From: Arcticibacter pallidicorallinus
GTDB lineage: Bacteria > Bacteroidota > Bacteroidia > Sphingobacteriales > Sphingobacteriaceae
Length of the DNA stretch: 64,000 nt
Direction: 5' to 3'
Assembly: GCF_003002875.1 (NCBI RefSeq)
Contig: NZ_PVTH01000001.1
Span: 310,001-374,000, forward strand
Positions 34,359-43,415 of this stretch are shown here, one piece after another. How positions within the stretch are numbered: position 1 is the first letter of the stretch; each line of letters opens with the position of its first letter. Below the pieces are notes generated by a model. It had not been told where the DNA came from. It worked only from the letters and a program-made list of their open reading frames with translations, and searched no databases. The position numbers were made by a program, and so were the translations under genes.

Positions 34359-36340
34359 GCGGAGAGTCTCGACTTTATATAACTAATCACCGTGCTTTGG
34401 ATCTGTAAGCAACTGGAAACAAGTCTGCCTCCCCGGGTCAGATGTAAGCTTCCGTGAATCCATAAGTCGTTATACACATTCGGTTTCTTCCTCATAAGCA
34501 AGCTGATACAGTTCTTAAATGTTAAAGGTTTGGCTAGGGGATAGGAGCGGGCGTGGTTCTGATCTTCGCTGATCGACACACTCCCGAATATGCGTGCATC
34601 TAGGGGGCTTGGCTTACTGCAGAAATCTGTCAGTAGTATCTCCGTGATGGTTGTCCAATTGTCTGGATTGATAAGCTCCTGCTTATCGAGATGAGGCATA
34701 CTGGAGCAGAGAAGATCTGTGAATTCTAGGATTGACGCTTGCTGAACTTCGAGCCCCCAGTCAAGCGCTTCACGATTCTTTTCTTCTTTAAAAACGGGGT
34801 CGATACGATCGCTTTCTTTTTTATAGCCTATGACACTGCCGTGGGTTGCTTCGACGAATTTCTCGAGTATGACTACATTATTGAATCTCTTCAGGTCGTT
34901 CTCTTCGTCATAATACCAGGCGAAAAGTTTGTCTTCTTCTGAAGCCTTCAGCCGTTGACGCAATCCAAAATAAAAGCCCATTAGTCCGCCCAGCGGCTTA
35001 ATCCCTGCAATGTCCATAACCTGGCTCAGAGACCTTTGCAGCCTTCCGTTCCAGCCAATGTCGACAAATGCTATCCTGGCCTCTGCATGGATACCTTCCT
35101 GATTCAAATACGATACCAACGTTTGTCTGGCGACTGCGGCGCGCTCCAGCACGAGAGTTTGAAATTCAGGCGAATTGTGCAGGATGTGCCGAAGCTTCAC
35201 TCTTTCATCTGCATTGAGGTTATTATTCCAGGCAGATGGTTCAAATCCGTTTTCTAAAAGATACTGCTTTATCTGATCGGGCTTAAGGCCGACCCGGTTA
35301 AATATCAATTTTACGGAGAAAAAGGATGTGTCGTCATATAGCCAGTCCAGATGATCCCAATTATCTTTTGTGGCGGCAGGCAGGTGAAATGCTTGCCGTG
35401 AGCCGTAAAAGTATTTGCATTCTATCTGAAGCTGGAGTGTTGTGTTTATCCGGTCGGCTATCTGCTTCAGAATCTGGCCGTCCCGGGAAATGAAGTGAAG
35501 GGTTTTTAGTCCTTTTTTCTTAGCCTCCAATAAGGTCCACAGTGTGAAACCAAACAGGATAGGCGCGATCACTGTCGAGCTAATATGGTGAATATGGGCA
35601 GCGCGTTGATCCTTATGAGTGCTATTCAAACGACTCAGCCGAATGACACTTGCCAATTGCGATCGAAAGCCTGGGGGTAGATCCTCACTGCAGTTGATCA
35701 ATTGGTCTCTTCCCACCGCTTCAAAATGGGAATAGTGGACAGCGTTGACTCCCAGTGACTTGGGTGTTCGGTAGTCTGAAATGATGTTATCTCCTGTATG
35801 GCAGAGTTCTGCCGGATAAATGCCGAAGTGTTTTAATACCCTTAGAAAGAGTTTGCCGGTGTACTTCGTCTCCCCATAATCGGAAGATACAAAGAGTTCA
35901 TCTTCATGACATTCAATATCATTCGCGATCAGGGCCTTTTTAATAACCGTGGAAGGGAGATACATGTCGGAGATGAAGATTACCTTATGCCCATCTTTTC
36001 TGAGTGACTTGAGCTTGTTCACATGTGGCTTGATACTCTTCAGACTTGAAAGTTCCCATTTGATTTCAATCTGCTCCATTTGTTCGCGGAAATCTTCGGA
36101 GATCCGGAGCCTTCGACATATAAGCCGGTATATATCTGATAAGGAGATCTCTTCGGTTGTGGTCGCGGTGCGGGCTTCTGATTCTGCCGAAATTCGGAGT
36201 TGAATCCACTTCTCCGGTGGCATCGTTATAATATTTTTGCTATTCAGCTCTTGAGCCACTGAGTGAAACAGGTCGACAGGCTTGGAGTAACATCGTGTAA
36301 GTAGCGTATCAAAGATGTCGAACGAATAAATTTTCTTCAT
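34355..36340 (-). CDS. COG5610-like HAD hydrolase with a large C-terminal domain
   Basis: 661 residues from the ATG at 36340 (MKKIYSFDIFDTLLTR); an in-frame start at 36364 adds eight residues. Residues 1-225 are a HAD domain: DIFDTLLTR (nucleophile Asp), VIFISDMYLP and HTGDNIISDY. The remaining about 430 residues contain HFISRDGQILKQIADRI and FVDIGWNGRLQRSL, segments known to me from COG5610-type proteins in polysaccharide loci. Whether it is a phosphatase, a transferase or both is not known. It is coupled to the flippase gene and preceded by copy B of the shared motif. Confidence 0.75.
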   Translation of the reverse strand: MKKIYSFDIFDTLLTRCYSKPVDLFHSVAQELNSKNIITMPPEKWIQLRISAESEARTATTTEEISLSDIYRLICRRLRISEDFREQMEQIEIKWELSSLKSIKPHVNKLKSLRKDGHKVIFISDMYLPSTVIKKALIANDIECHEDELFVSSDYGETKYTGKLFLRVLKHFGIYPAELCHTGDNIISDYRTPKSLGVNAVHYSHFEAVGRDQLINCSEDLPPGFRSQLASVIRLSRLNSTHKDQRAAHIHHISSTVIAPILFGFTLWTLLEAKKKGLKTLHFISRDGQILKQIADRINTTLQLQIECKYFYGSRQAFHLPAATKDNWDHLDWLYDDTSFFSVKLIFNRVGLKPDQIKQYLLENGFEPSAWNNNLNADERVKLRHILHNSPEFQTLVLERAAVARQTLVSYLNQEGIHAEARIAFVDIGWNGRLQRSLSQVMDIAGIKPLGGLMGFYFGLRQRLKASEEDKLFAWYYDEENDLKRFNNVVILEKFVEATHGSVIGYKKESDRIDPVFKEEKNREALDWGLEVQQASILEFTDLLCSSMPHLDKQELINPDNWTTITEILLTDFCSKPSPLDARIFGSVSISEDQNHARSYPLAKPLTFKNCISLLMRKKPNVYNDLWIHGSLHLTRGGRLVSSCLQIQSTVISYIKSRLSA

Positions 36341-36405
36341 AGGGTGCACATAGAACAGTCCCAAAAATACTTTTTGATTTTCTTACGTTCTTACTGTTCC
36401 TGACG

Positions 36406-36430
36406 CTTGTATAACTATGTGTAAAGATTA
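36406..36430 (-). promoter_or_regulatory. Shared EPS upstream motif, copy B
   Basis: Minus-strand core TTTACACATAGTTATACA, differing from copy A at one of 18 positions, with matching flanks (CTTGTATAAC on the plus strand). It lies 66 bp upstream of the HAD-flippase operon. No plus-strand gene follows it closely, which ties the motif to the minus-strand genes. Confidence 0.55.
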
Positions 36431-36627
36431 AGGTAAATGTGAACGGGTCTTTGCATCATCTAAAAGTGTCATCAAGATCATTTTTCTATCAGCTTTTCCT
36501 GCGGATATTTGATTCAAAACGAAATACTTATGGAAACTCTAAGAAAAATATTTGAATACTTACACGGGGTTCTGACAAACCTTGATTAAGAAGCAGACGG
36601 TCAGCGGCCGTTGTCAGAACGATAGAG

Positions 36628-36658
36628 AAAAAGGCGGGAGGTTTCAACCCCCGCTTTT
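36628..36658 (-). terminator. Terminator after the 36659 gene
   Basis: GCGGG/CCCGC stem with a GGTTGAAACC-type inner part, followed on the minus strand by CTTTTTCTC. It starts directly after the stop codon of the minus-strand gene. Confidence 0.65.
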
Positions 36659-37147
36659 CTATTTAGACTTTTTGCTGATCTTCAGCACCAGGACCGCAGT
36701 GAGTGCAAGCCCTACCGCAATCTTCGTTAAAGCCGCTTTGCGGTTATACTTCCATTCAGCGTTCCATCCCCGCTCGGCGAAGATGTTGGGAATATGTCCT
36801 CTTTTTAAATCGTCAACGATCCCTTCGACTACGTTTATGCGGTCGGCGAGGATAAGCGGAAGCCAGTGTCCGTAGTGATTTTCGCTATATTCAAAGGCCT
36901 TCCTGCGGATCATTCCACTCAGTCCGGAAGGTGGCGTAGACGTTCCGAAGACAGCAGTAATGTTGGGGCGCTCATTCGAGTGCAGCACCTCCACGTCGAC
37001 GAACTGCTGGGTTGGGCGCTCCCAGGTATAGCCTTTATGTTCTTCATTGCTGCGTTTTTTCATTGGATATGTGGGATCATTCTTAGGATCGGCATCAATC
37101 GCCCAGCCGTTCTTGTCCCTGTGCTTTTCTTCTAGTGAATTTTCCAT
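36659..37147 (-). CDS. Unknown protein with one C-terminal membrane helix
   Basis: 162 residues, not recognised. The N-terminus is highly charged (MENSLEEKHRDKNGWAID), followed by WERPTQQFVDVEVLHSNERP and a middle part with SGMIRRKAFEYSENHYGHWLPLILADRINVVEGI (in parts). The last 20-25 residues form one hydrophobic helix (KIAVGLALTAVLVLKI) with a basic tail, so it is probably tail-anchored. It is followed 12 bp away by the alcohol dehydrogenase gene upstream in the same direction, suggesting joint transcription. Confidence 0.7.
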   Translation of the reverse strand: MENSLEEKHRDKNGWAIDADPKNDPTYPMKKRSNEEHKGYTWERPTQQFVDVEVLHSNERPNITAVFGTSTPPSGLSGMIRRKAFEYSENHYGHWLPLILADRINVVEGIVDDLKRGHIPNIFAERGWNAEWKYNRKAALTKIAVGLALTAVLVLKISKKSK

Positions 37148-37159
37148 TGTTCGTTTGTT

Positions 37160-38314
37160 TTAAAGCCGGGCTGCCGGCGGAATAAGGATTGGCTTTATAC
37201 AGTTGTCGAGCTTCGCTGAGAATATATGGTATGCGTCAGCAGCTTCTTCCAGCGGAATGCGGTGTGTAATAATTCCCTTTGGATTAAGACGTCCGGCCTG
37301 CACATGTTCAATCATCTTAGGTAACAGCCTTTTGACGGAAGCCTGGTTTGCACGGATGGTAATACCCTTGTTGACGACATTTCCAATCGGTACCAGATTA
37401 TCCGTCGGTCCGTACACCCCGACAATGGAAACAATTCCACCCTTCTTTACAGCGTTGATAGCCCAGTGAAGAGCAGTGGCAGATCCTGCCTGAAGGAGCA
37501 TTTTTCGTCCGGTTATGGTCTGCATGGTATTACCGGCGGCATCGCCACCCACAGCGTCAATACATACGTCGGCCCCCATCCAGTCGGTGGTTTTCTTGAT
37601 AAATACCACAGGATCTTCCAGAGATCTGAAATTATACGCTTCGCAGTCGGCGTAGTTTCGTGCAAACTCCAGTCTGTATTCCAGATGATCTATGACGATC
37701 ACTCTGCCAGCACCAAATAACCAGGAGCATTTTGCTGCCATGATGCCAATGGGGCCCGCCCCAAAAATAACTACCGTATCGCCTTTTTGAATGCCGGCCA
37801 TTTCTGCGGCCTGGTAGGCGGTCGGCACCACGTCAGTCAGCAATACCGCATCATCCGGGTCCATTCCATCCGGAATAACGGTTGGTCCGACATTGGCGTA
37901 AGGAACGCGGACATACTCGGCCTGGCCGCCGTCATAACCTCCGGCCGTATGGGAATATCCGAAGATACCACCCACCGCTGTTGCCTGCGGATTTGATTCG
38001 TGGCAATTGCCATAAAGCTCTTGCTTGCAGAACGCGCATTTGCCACAGGCAATGTTAAAGGGAACCATGACATGATCGCCCACTTTAAGTTTGGTTACTC
38101 CCGGACCAATATCCTCAACCACGCCAATGAATTCATGGCCAAAGGTCATACCGACACGGGTATCGGGTACCAGTCCGCCGTAGAGGTGAAGGTCGGATCC
38201 GCATATGCAGGATCGGGTCACACGAACGATAGCGTCGTCCGGATGCAGGATTTCCGGATATGGTTTCTGGTCAACGCGGATTCTAAAGGGACCGCGATAA
38301 TTCGTCGCTAACAT
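37160..38314 (-). CDS. Zinc-dependent alcohol dehydrogenase (formaldehyde-dehydrogenase-like)
   Basis: 384 residues, medium-chain dehydrogenase. Catalytic-zinc site CICGSDLHLYGG and GHEFIGVVEDIGPG; structural-zinc site CGKCAFCKQELYGNC; NAD(P)-binding VVIFGAGPIGIMAAK. The length and the GIMAAK/DVCIDAVGGDA region resemble glutathione-independent formaldehyde dehydrogenase and threonine-dehydrogenase-like enzymes common as general-stress genes. The substrate cannot be fixed from sequence. It lies 12 bp upstream of the membrane-anchored unknown gene, and a divergent 183-bp gap separates it from the baeRF-like gene. Confidence 0.88.
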   Translation of the reverse strand: MLATNYRGPFRIRVDQKPYPEILHPDDAIVRVTRSCICGSDLHLYGGLVPDTRVGMTFGHEFIGVVEDIGPGVTKLKVGDHVMVPFNIACGKCAFCKQELYGNCHESNPQATAVGGIFGYSHTAGGYDGGQAEYVRVPYANVGPTVIPDGMDPDDAVLLTDVVPTAYQAAEMAGIQKGDTVVIFGAGPIGIMAAKCSWLFGAGRVIVIDHLEYRLEFARNYADCEAYNFRSLEDPVVFIKKTTDWMGADVCIDAVGGDAAGNTMQTITGRKMLLQAGSATALHWAINAVKKGGIVSIVGVYGPTDNLVPIGNVVNKGITIRANQASVKRLLPKMIEHVQAGRLNPKGIITHRIPLEEAADAYHIFSAKLDNCIKPILIPPAARL

Positions 38315-38497
38315 AGAAGTCCTTTCTTCCTTAAAAATTGCATGTTTTTCATCTTTTGATTGTTAGGTAAGTAGATGAATAGAAAACGCATTACATCCGA
38401 TGATGTTTTCCGCATTATGAATTAGCGTGAGTTGGAAAATAAAAATAATTAAAGCAGGCTAATGGAATTTTTGTTGCTATTGAAAACATCTATTACT

Positions 38498-39673
38498 ATG
38501 GGAAAAACTAAAAAAGAAGATTTAATAAAAGAAGAATTTACAGAACTCACTAATTATAAGGCTTCGACCTGTATATCTGTTTATTTGCCGACACATAAAT
38601 CCGGCGCGGAGATCAACGAAAAACAGGATCTGATCGTATTTAAGAATAATTTACAGGAGTGCGCGAGACAGTTGGCTGCCCAGGGGAAGGAGAAGCCGGA
38701 AATAGACCAGTTGCTGCAACCGGCGTATGAGCTTCTGAAGCACGAAACTTTCTGGTATCAGCTTTCCGAAGGCCTGGCCGTTTTCATTGCCGACGGCTTT
38801 TTTAAGACGTATTGCGTACCGATGAAGGTAAAGGAAGAGCTTCATGTGAACAGTTCATTTTATTTGAGCCCCTTGATTCCTTATATCACCCATACCGCGT
38901 ACTTCTACCTCCTGGTGTTCAGCAAGGATGCCTGCAGTTTTTATAAAGGAAATGGATATGGCATGCAGAAGGTTGAAGTGGAGGGTCTCCCTCTCGGTAT
39001 GAATGACGTGATCCACTTCGAAGAAAAGGATGAACGTAAGCTATTCCGCGGCGGCGGCAATGCTCCTGGTGCAGAGGCGAATTTCCACGGTCATGGAAGT
39101 GGGCTTGCCGACGAAAAGGAGTATATAGCTCAATATCTTAAAGAGGTAGATCAGACCTTGTGGACCGAGGTACTGGCTAATGAGAAGGCGCCCCTGATCC
39201 TTTCATCGGTGGAGTATATGGTTGGCTATTACCGGCAGAACTCACGCTATAAGCATATCGCGGAAGAAAGCATTACGGGCAATTACGATCATGAAGGCCT
39301 GAATGCGCTCTACGAAAGAGCCAGGAAAATCGCTGAGCCGCTTTTAAAAGAAGACGTGAAGAAGGCGCTGCTTAATTATTATAATCAGGTGGCGACAGAT
39401 CTTACTACTTCTATGCCTGAGAAGATCATCCCGGCAAGCTACTATGCCCAGATTTCTGACCTCTTCGTACTGGAGAACTTCCATGTATGGGGTACGTTCA
39501 ATGAAGCTGATAACAAACTTGTTGTTCATCCGGAAAAGCAGGAGGGAGATGAATGTCTGGTTAACAGGGCCATAGTAAATACCTTGTCAAATGGAGGGGC
39601 AGTTTATGTTCTTCCACAGGAAAAGATGCCAAAAGAAAGTTCGATGGCTGCTTTCCTGAGATTTAAGGCTTAG
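38498..39673 (+). CDS. baeRF-like protein (archaeo-eukaryotic release-factor fold)
   Basis: 391 residues from the ATG at 38498 (MGKTKKEDLIKEEF); an ATG 36 nt upstream adds a hydrophobic stub that does not fit. It has STCISVYLPTHKSG near the start, a GLAVFIADGF strand, VFSKDACSFYKGNGYGMQKVE and a C-terminal region with VHPEKQEGDECLVNRAIVNTLSNGGAVYVLP (in parts). This is the layout of bacterial baeRF proteins, which resemble eRF1 and are predicted to act on stalled ribosomes. No peptide-release GGQ motif was seen; a GGGNAPGAEANFHGHG loop lies in the middle instead. A hairpin follows the gene. Confidence 0.75.
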   Translation: MGKTKKEDLIKEEFTELTNYKASTCISVYLPTHKSGAEINEKQDLIVFKNNLQECARQLAAQGKEKPEIDQLLQPAYELLKHETFWYQLSEGLAVFIADGFFKTYCVPMKVKEELHVNSSFYLSPLIPYITHTAYFYLLVFSKDACSFYKGNGYGMQKVEVEGLPLGMNDVIHFEEKDERKLFRGGGNAPGAEANFHGHGSGLADEKEYIAQYLKEVDQTLWTEVLANEKAPLILSSVEYMVGYYRQNSRYKHIAEESITGNYDHEGLNALYERARKIAEPLLKEDVKKALLNYYNQVATDLTTSMPEKIIPASYYAQISDLFVLENFHVWGTFNEADNKLVVHPEKQEGDECLVNRAIVNTLSNGGAVYVLPQEKMPKESSMAAFLRFKA

Positions 39674-39690
39674 TTTGTCACATAGAGAAC

Positions 39691-39743
39691 AGGTATTTAT
39701 CGCCCTGCGGTGTGTTTTACGCAGCAGTCGGTGATAAATACCT
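39691..39743 (+). terminator. Probable terminator hairpin
   Basis: AGGTATTTATC pairs with GATAAATACCT, with an inner CTGCG/CGCAG stem, followed by CTTTCTTTG. The T-run is interrupted, so termination may be weak. Confidence 0.5.
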
Positions 39744-39807
39744 CTTTCTTTGCTTTAATAAACCATTGAGAGCTGAGGGTGTTAATTTTCTGATTTACCT
39801 GCTCACT

Positions 39808-40566
39808 ATGAAGAATGTACCTATCCTGCTTTGTGCAGCTGTTTACCTTGCTTCCTGCGGAGGAAATAACACTCCATCGAATGTACAGGCACCGGGTGAT
39901 GAAAAAACGGCTAAAGACCGGCTGTTAGAAACCGGCGCTGACCTGTTACAGAACAAGAATCCTCTCAGGCATTTTAATACCTATCTGGATGGTTTTCACT
40001 TCTACAATGGTAACCCTGAAGCCCAGATGGAAGCTCATCATTATGTGCAACAGCTTAATGAGGATGTTCATCAGGCCATCATTTTTGATGGCAATGGTAA
40101 AGATGCCAAGATCATGGGCATCGAATACATTATTTCGGAAGCCTTATTCAAAAAGCTTCCGGAAGAGGAGAAAAAGTTATGGCACAGCCACCAGTACGAG
40201 GTAAAGTCGGGTACTCTCATAGCACCCGGCATTCCGCAGGCTGCTGAGCATGAATTGATGGAGAAGCTCGTATCCACTTATGGCAAGACAATCCATACCT
40301 GGCATACCGATCAGGAGCGATCTCTACCCCTGGGATCGCCCATGCTGATGATGGGCTTCACGAAGGATGGTCAAATACACCCGCATCTTGTCGAAGAAAG
40401 AGATAAGCGTTTCGGAGTATCAACAGCTGAGATCCGCGAGCAGCGCAAGGATATCGTCGCTCCACCCGTAGCGAAAGGAGCGAATGCCTGGGAAAGGGCT
40501 GAGATCAGACAATTTATGATCAGCAATAAGGCCGATTCGGCGCAGCATAAACATCAGATCAAATAA
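39808..40566 (+). CDS. DUF1264/OBAP-family lipoprotein
   Basis: 252 residues from the ATG at 39808; upstream in-frame codons run through the preceding hairpin and are rejected. The lipoprotein signal has lipobox LASC with the Cys at residue 16 or so, then a low-complexity linker. The body has HFNTYLDGFHFYNGNPEAQMEAHHYVQQLNEDVHQAIIFDG (in parts), MGIEYIISEALFKKLPEEEKKLWHSH and MMGFTKDGQIHP, as in plant oil-body-associated proteins and bacterial DUF1264. Function is unknown. It lies 13 bp before cyanophycinase. Confidence 0.82.
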   Translation: MKNVPILLCAAVYLASCGGNNTPSNVQAPGDEKTAKDRLLETGADLLQNKNPLRHFNTYLDGFHFYNGNPEAQMEAHHYVQQLNEDVHQAIIFDGNGKDAKIMGIEYIISEALFKKLPEEEKKLWHSHQYEVKSGTLIAPGIPQAAEHELMEKLVSTYGKTIHTWHTDQERSLPLGSPMLMMGFTKDGQIHPHLVEERDKRFGVSTAEIREQRKDIVAPPVAKGANAWERAEIRQFMISNKADSAQHKHQIK

Positions 40567-40579
40567 AAGCTTATTATCC

Positions 40580-41455
40580 ATGAGAAGAGAGAATAATCAG
40601 TTTTCGGCCCCTGTGCCAAACGGGATTCTATATCTCGTAGGCGGACACGAAGACAAGGGGGACCAGGAACAAGAGAAGGCAGGTGCTACACAGCCCCTGG
40701 AGGTTCTAAAAGCATTTATCGGACTGATAGAGAACGAGGACCCCATCGTTGAACTGGTTACTACAGGAAGTGCTGAGGGAGACGCTTCTTTTGCCGACTA
40801 TAAAAGTGCTTTTGACAAGCTGGGTTTAAGTCGGGTAGGCCATATACATCATGATATCAGGTCAGAAATTCTGGGAGATGAGCTTAAAAACGACATCGTC
40901 GAACGCGTCTCCAAAGCTGATGCAGTTTACTTTAGCGGTGGCGACCAGTTGAAGCTTACCTCCATATACGGCGGGACGAGATTTTTAAGCACACTTAAAG
41001 AACGATATATTTCCGATCGTTTGATTGTGGGGGGTACAAGCGCCGGTGCGATGGCCCTATCCACTCCGATGATCTATGCAGGGAATAAGGAAGTGCAGCA
41101 GATTGCGGGGGGTATCAAGGTCACGACCGGACTGGAGTTCCTGAAAGATGTGTGTATTGACACTCACTTTATAGACCGCAGCCGATTCGTTCGGATGGCC
41201 CAGGTGATTGCCAGTAATCCTGCATGTATAGGCATGGGGATCGAGGAAGATACTGCAGTCATTGTTCGCGAAGGACGCAGGGCTGAAGTTGTTGGCAGCG
41301 GAATTGTTATCCTGATTGAAGGTTTTGGTATAAGCGATTCAAATATCATGGATCACGGCTCAACTGAAAAGATATACATCCATGATTTAAATGTAAGCAT
41401 GTTGTCTGCCGGTTGCCATTATAAAATACCGCGGAACAATCCCCCTCACTGGTAA
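40580..41455 (+). CDS. cphB: Cyanophycinase (peptidase S51)
   Basis: 291 residues. LYLVGGHEDKGD near the start, YFSGGDQLKL, and the nucleophile serine in VGGTSAGAMALS, then DTHFIDRSRF, follow cyanophycinases, which cut beta-Asp-Arg dipeptides from cyanophycin. The protein has no signal peptide, so it is cytoplasmic. No cyanophycin synthetase is in the window, so another beta-aspartyl peptide may be the substrate. It lies 13 bp after the OBAP lipoprotein gene and ends 4 bp from the convergent GH1-RmlD gene. Confidence 0.9.
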   Translation: MRRENNQFSAPVPNGILYLVGGHEDKGDQEQEKAGATQPLEVLKAFIGLIENEDPIVELVTTGSAEGDASFADYKSAFDKLGLSRVGHIHHDIRSEILGDELKNDIVERVSKADAVYFSGGDQLKLTSIYGGTRFLSTLKERYISDRLIVGGTSAGAMALSTPMIYAGNKEVQQIAGGIKVTTGLEFLKDVCIDTHFIDRSRFVRMAQVIASNPACIGMGIEEDTAVIVREGRRAEVVGSGIVILIEGFGISDSNIMDHGSTEKIYIHDLNVSMLSAGCHYKIPRNNPPHW

Positions 41456-41459
41456 CTTC

Positions 41460-43343
41460 TTAAAGATACACCCGTACATTGGTATCCCTTTCTATTGATG
41501 CCGGCAATTCCTGCTGTTTCGGATTTACCAAATGCCAAATCCCCCTCTCATCGTCAAGAAGCAGGTCAAGGGTGCTGTTGACCAGCTCCCTTACGTCGGT
41601 AGATGTGAAGGAGACCCACTGCACCCGCTTAGACGATAGCTTTGGGCTTTGGTGCCATTCAGAACTTAAAAATACGCCTGTACGGATCATAAGCGCATCC
41701 TGATTCTGCAGCATTACATAATGCTCGGTCAGTAGATCCAGAGAGAATGTAACCATTCTTATGTTGTGCGCTTTAGTGAAGGCGGCCAGGGCTCCCGACT
41801 TCCTTGCTGTATTAAGATCGGGTCCGGCCCCAGCGTTTTTTCGGTATTGTGGATGACTGTCGGCCACATCAACGACCGCCCAGATCTCCCTCGGGCACAG
41901 GTCTTTGGGATTTATTTCCGCTGAGAGCCTAAGTTGCGTTCGGCTAATCAGCATATACGGTATATTTCGAAGCTCACACAAGCGGACGAATGTACTACCC
42001 ATTACACCTGATTTCGCGACGATGAGCAGGGCCGGTCCTGCTGACACCGGTTTGGTTGATCTTAAGGGAATGGTCTTATGGTACAATACCCGAACATCGC
42101 GTTCCCACCATCCCTTTTGCTTCAGCAAAGGATGCTTTGGAAGGATACCTGCAGCGGCCTCCCGAATCAGAGTGCTCATAGCTGTGGGCCTTGGTGTTCC
42201 CGATGAAACGTCGAAAACGCCTGCTTCGTAGTCGCCACATTCTTGCCTGAGGAGGCAATTCCACCCGAAGGAGCCGAGCAGCGCCCATGCGGTCACTGCC
42301 CGGATATCCGCTTGTTCTTTCTCGAGCCGGCGGGCATCCTCAAGTACACGGCTAAACCATCTCATCTGTTCTTCGCGTGTGCAATGAAGATGCACTTCAG
42401 TGACAGCGATCGGAAGCCTGTATCTGTTCCAAACCTCCTTTAATATTCGATAGGGGCCGTACGCTTTTTTACAGCCTACCCTGACTAGCTCTACATCCGC
42501 ATACCGATGTTTTCCATTCCCTCCGTGTGTATGTTCAGGATATATAGCGAGCTTTTCGTCTATATATCTTTCTGAGGTGAGATAGTGGTTAATGCCGACA
42601 ATATCTGGCGGGCAGGGATTGTTGAGAAAGAAACTCAGATCTTCGCTCGTGATGCCATTGTCAGTCAGATGTTTATATAGTGCATGGTTCTCATCAACTT
42701 TGCCGCAAAGAAGGTCCAGGCTTAGCCATCTCCTGTGATTCTCAAAATCAGCCTGATAACGTAATGCCCGGGTGCTATGTGTTCTGCCCATATCTTCGGT
42801 TTGAACAAGCATTGCTTCGGGATTCACCTCCTTTATCGTCTGCATGGCCAGAACGGTGGCCTTGCATTCGTTGATGAGAATCCGCAGAAATGTCTCAGCA
42901 CTCGAGCCATGAGGATGCCAGATTCCGTAAAGCCCGCAAAATCGGGCGGTTGTCAATGGTTCGTTTACGGGAGTGTAATATTTAATCCAGGGAAATTTTT
43001 TGGCGACCTTGCCCGCGTAGTCGGCGAGTCCTGTTGCAAAAGATTCATCGGCTATACTTACGTATGCCGGACCGCTGCCGTGATGAACCAGGCCAACAAT
43101 AGGTTCAACATCTAATTCCAGCAATCGTGACAACCTTATTGACGTGGCCGTCCAGTCGATCTCTTGTCCGCTCTCAGGCTGATGTTTTTCCCAAAGAACG
43201 GGATACCTTAATTTTTTTATGCCGAGGCCGGCAAGCAGATCCAGATCCTCAAGGCGATTATAGTGACCTGAATACTCCAGCTGGTCCATGTACTTGTCTC
43301 CAACGCGGTTGATCGTACATTCAATTCCTCCCCAAATCTCCAT
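41460..43343 (-). CDS. GH1-like glycosidase fused to an RmlD-like domain
   Basis: 627 residues, no signal peptide. Residues 1-400 are a GH1-type barrel: WGGIECTINRVGD at the start, acid/base Glu128 in YYTPVNEPLTT and nucleophile Glu316 in IAVTEVHLHC. Residues about 440-627 resemble RmlD/SDR-type sugar-nucleotide proteins (GPALLIVAKSGVMGSTFVRLC, then ISRTQLRL, IWAVVDVADSHPQ), but the nucleotide loop is weak and no clear Tyr-x3-Lys is seen. Similar fusions exist in other bacteria beside glycosyltransferases. It is divergent in function from a digestive glucosidase: cytoplasmic and next to a glycosyltransferase. It ends 4 bp from the convergent cphB. Confidence 0.8.
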   Translation of the reverse strand: MEIWGGIECTINRVGDKYMDQLEYSGHYNRLEDLDLLAGLGIKKLRYPVLWEKHQPESGQEIDWTATSIRLSRLLELDVEPIVGLVHHGSGPAYVSIADESFATGLADYAGKVAKKFPWIKYYTPVNEPLTTARFCGLYGIWHPHGSSAETFLRILINECKATVLAMQTIKEVNPEAMLVQTEDMGRTHSTRALRYQADFENHRRWLSLDLLCGKVDENHALYKHLTDNGITSEDLSFFLNNPCPPDIVGINHYLTSERYIDEKLAIYPEHTHGGNGKHRYADVELVRVGCKKAYGPYRILKEVWNRYRLPIAVTEVHLHCTREEQMRWFSRVLEDARRLEKEQADIRAVTAWALLGSFGWNCLLRQECGDYEAGVFDVSSGTPRPTAMSTLIREAAAGILPKHPLLKQKGWWERDVRVLYHKTIPLRSTKPVSAGPALLIVAKSGVMGSTFVRLCELRNIPYMLISRTQLRLSAEINPKDLCPREIWAVVDVADSHPQYRKNAGAGPDLNTARKSGALAAFTKAHNIRMVTFSLDLLTEHYVMLQNQDALMIRTGVFLSSEWHQSPKLSSKRVQWVSFTSTDVRELVNSTLDLLLDDERGIWHLVNPKQQELPASIERDTNVRVYL

Positions 43344-43415
43344 GTCTTAAAAAAATTATGTCGCCCCTTTTCAGGTGCGACAGGCTTGTGTCTTGTCCTT
43401 CAAAAAGCAGCGGGC

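Larger units (their letters stand above)
36341..36658. other. Spacer before the HAD-flippase operon
   Basis: About 320 bp without a gene. It holds copy B of the shared motif (36406-36430) and, at its right end, the terminator of the minus-strand gene at 36659. Nothing else is evident. Confidence 0.5.

Noticed and set aside
35225-35260. GGTTCAAATCC resembling a tRNA T-arm
   Set aside because: Lies inside the HAD gene and no acceptor or anticodon arm can be folded around it.
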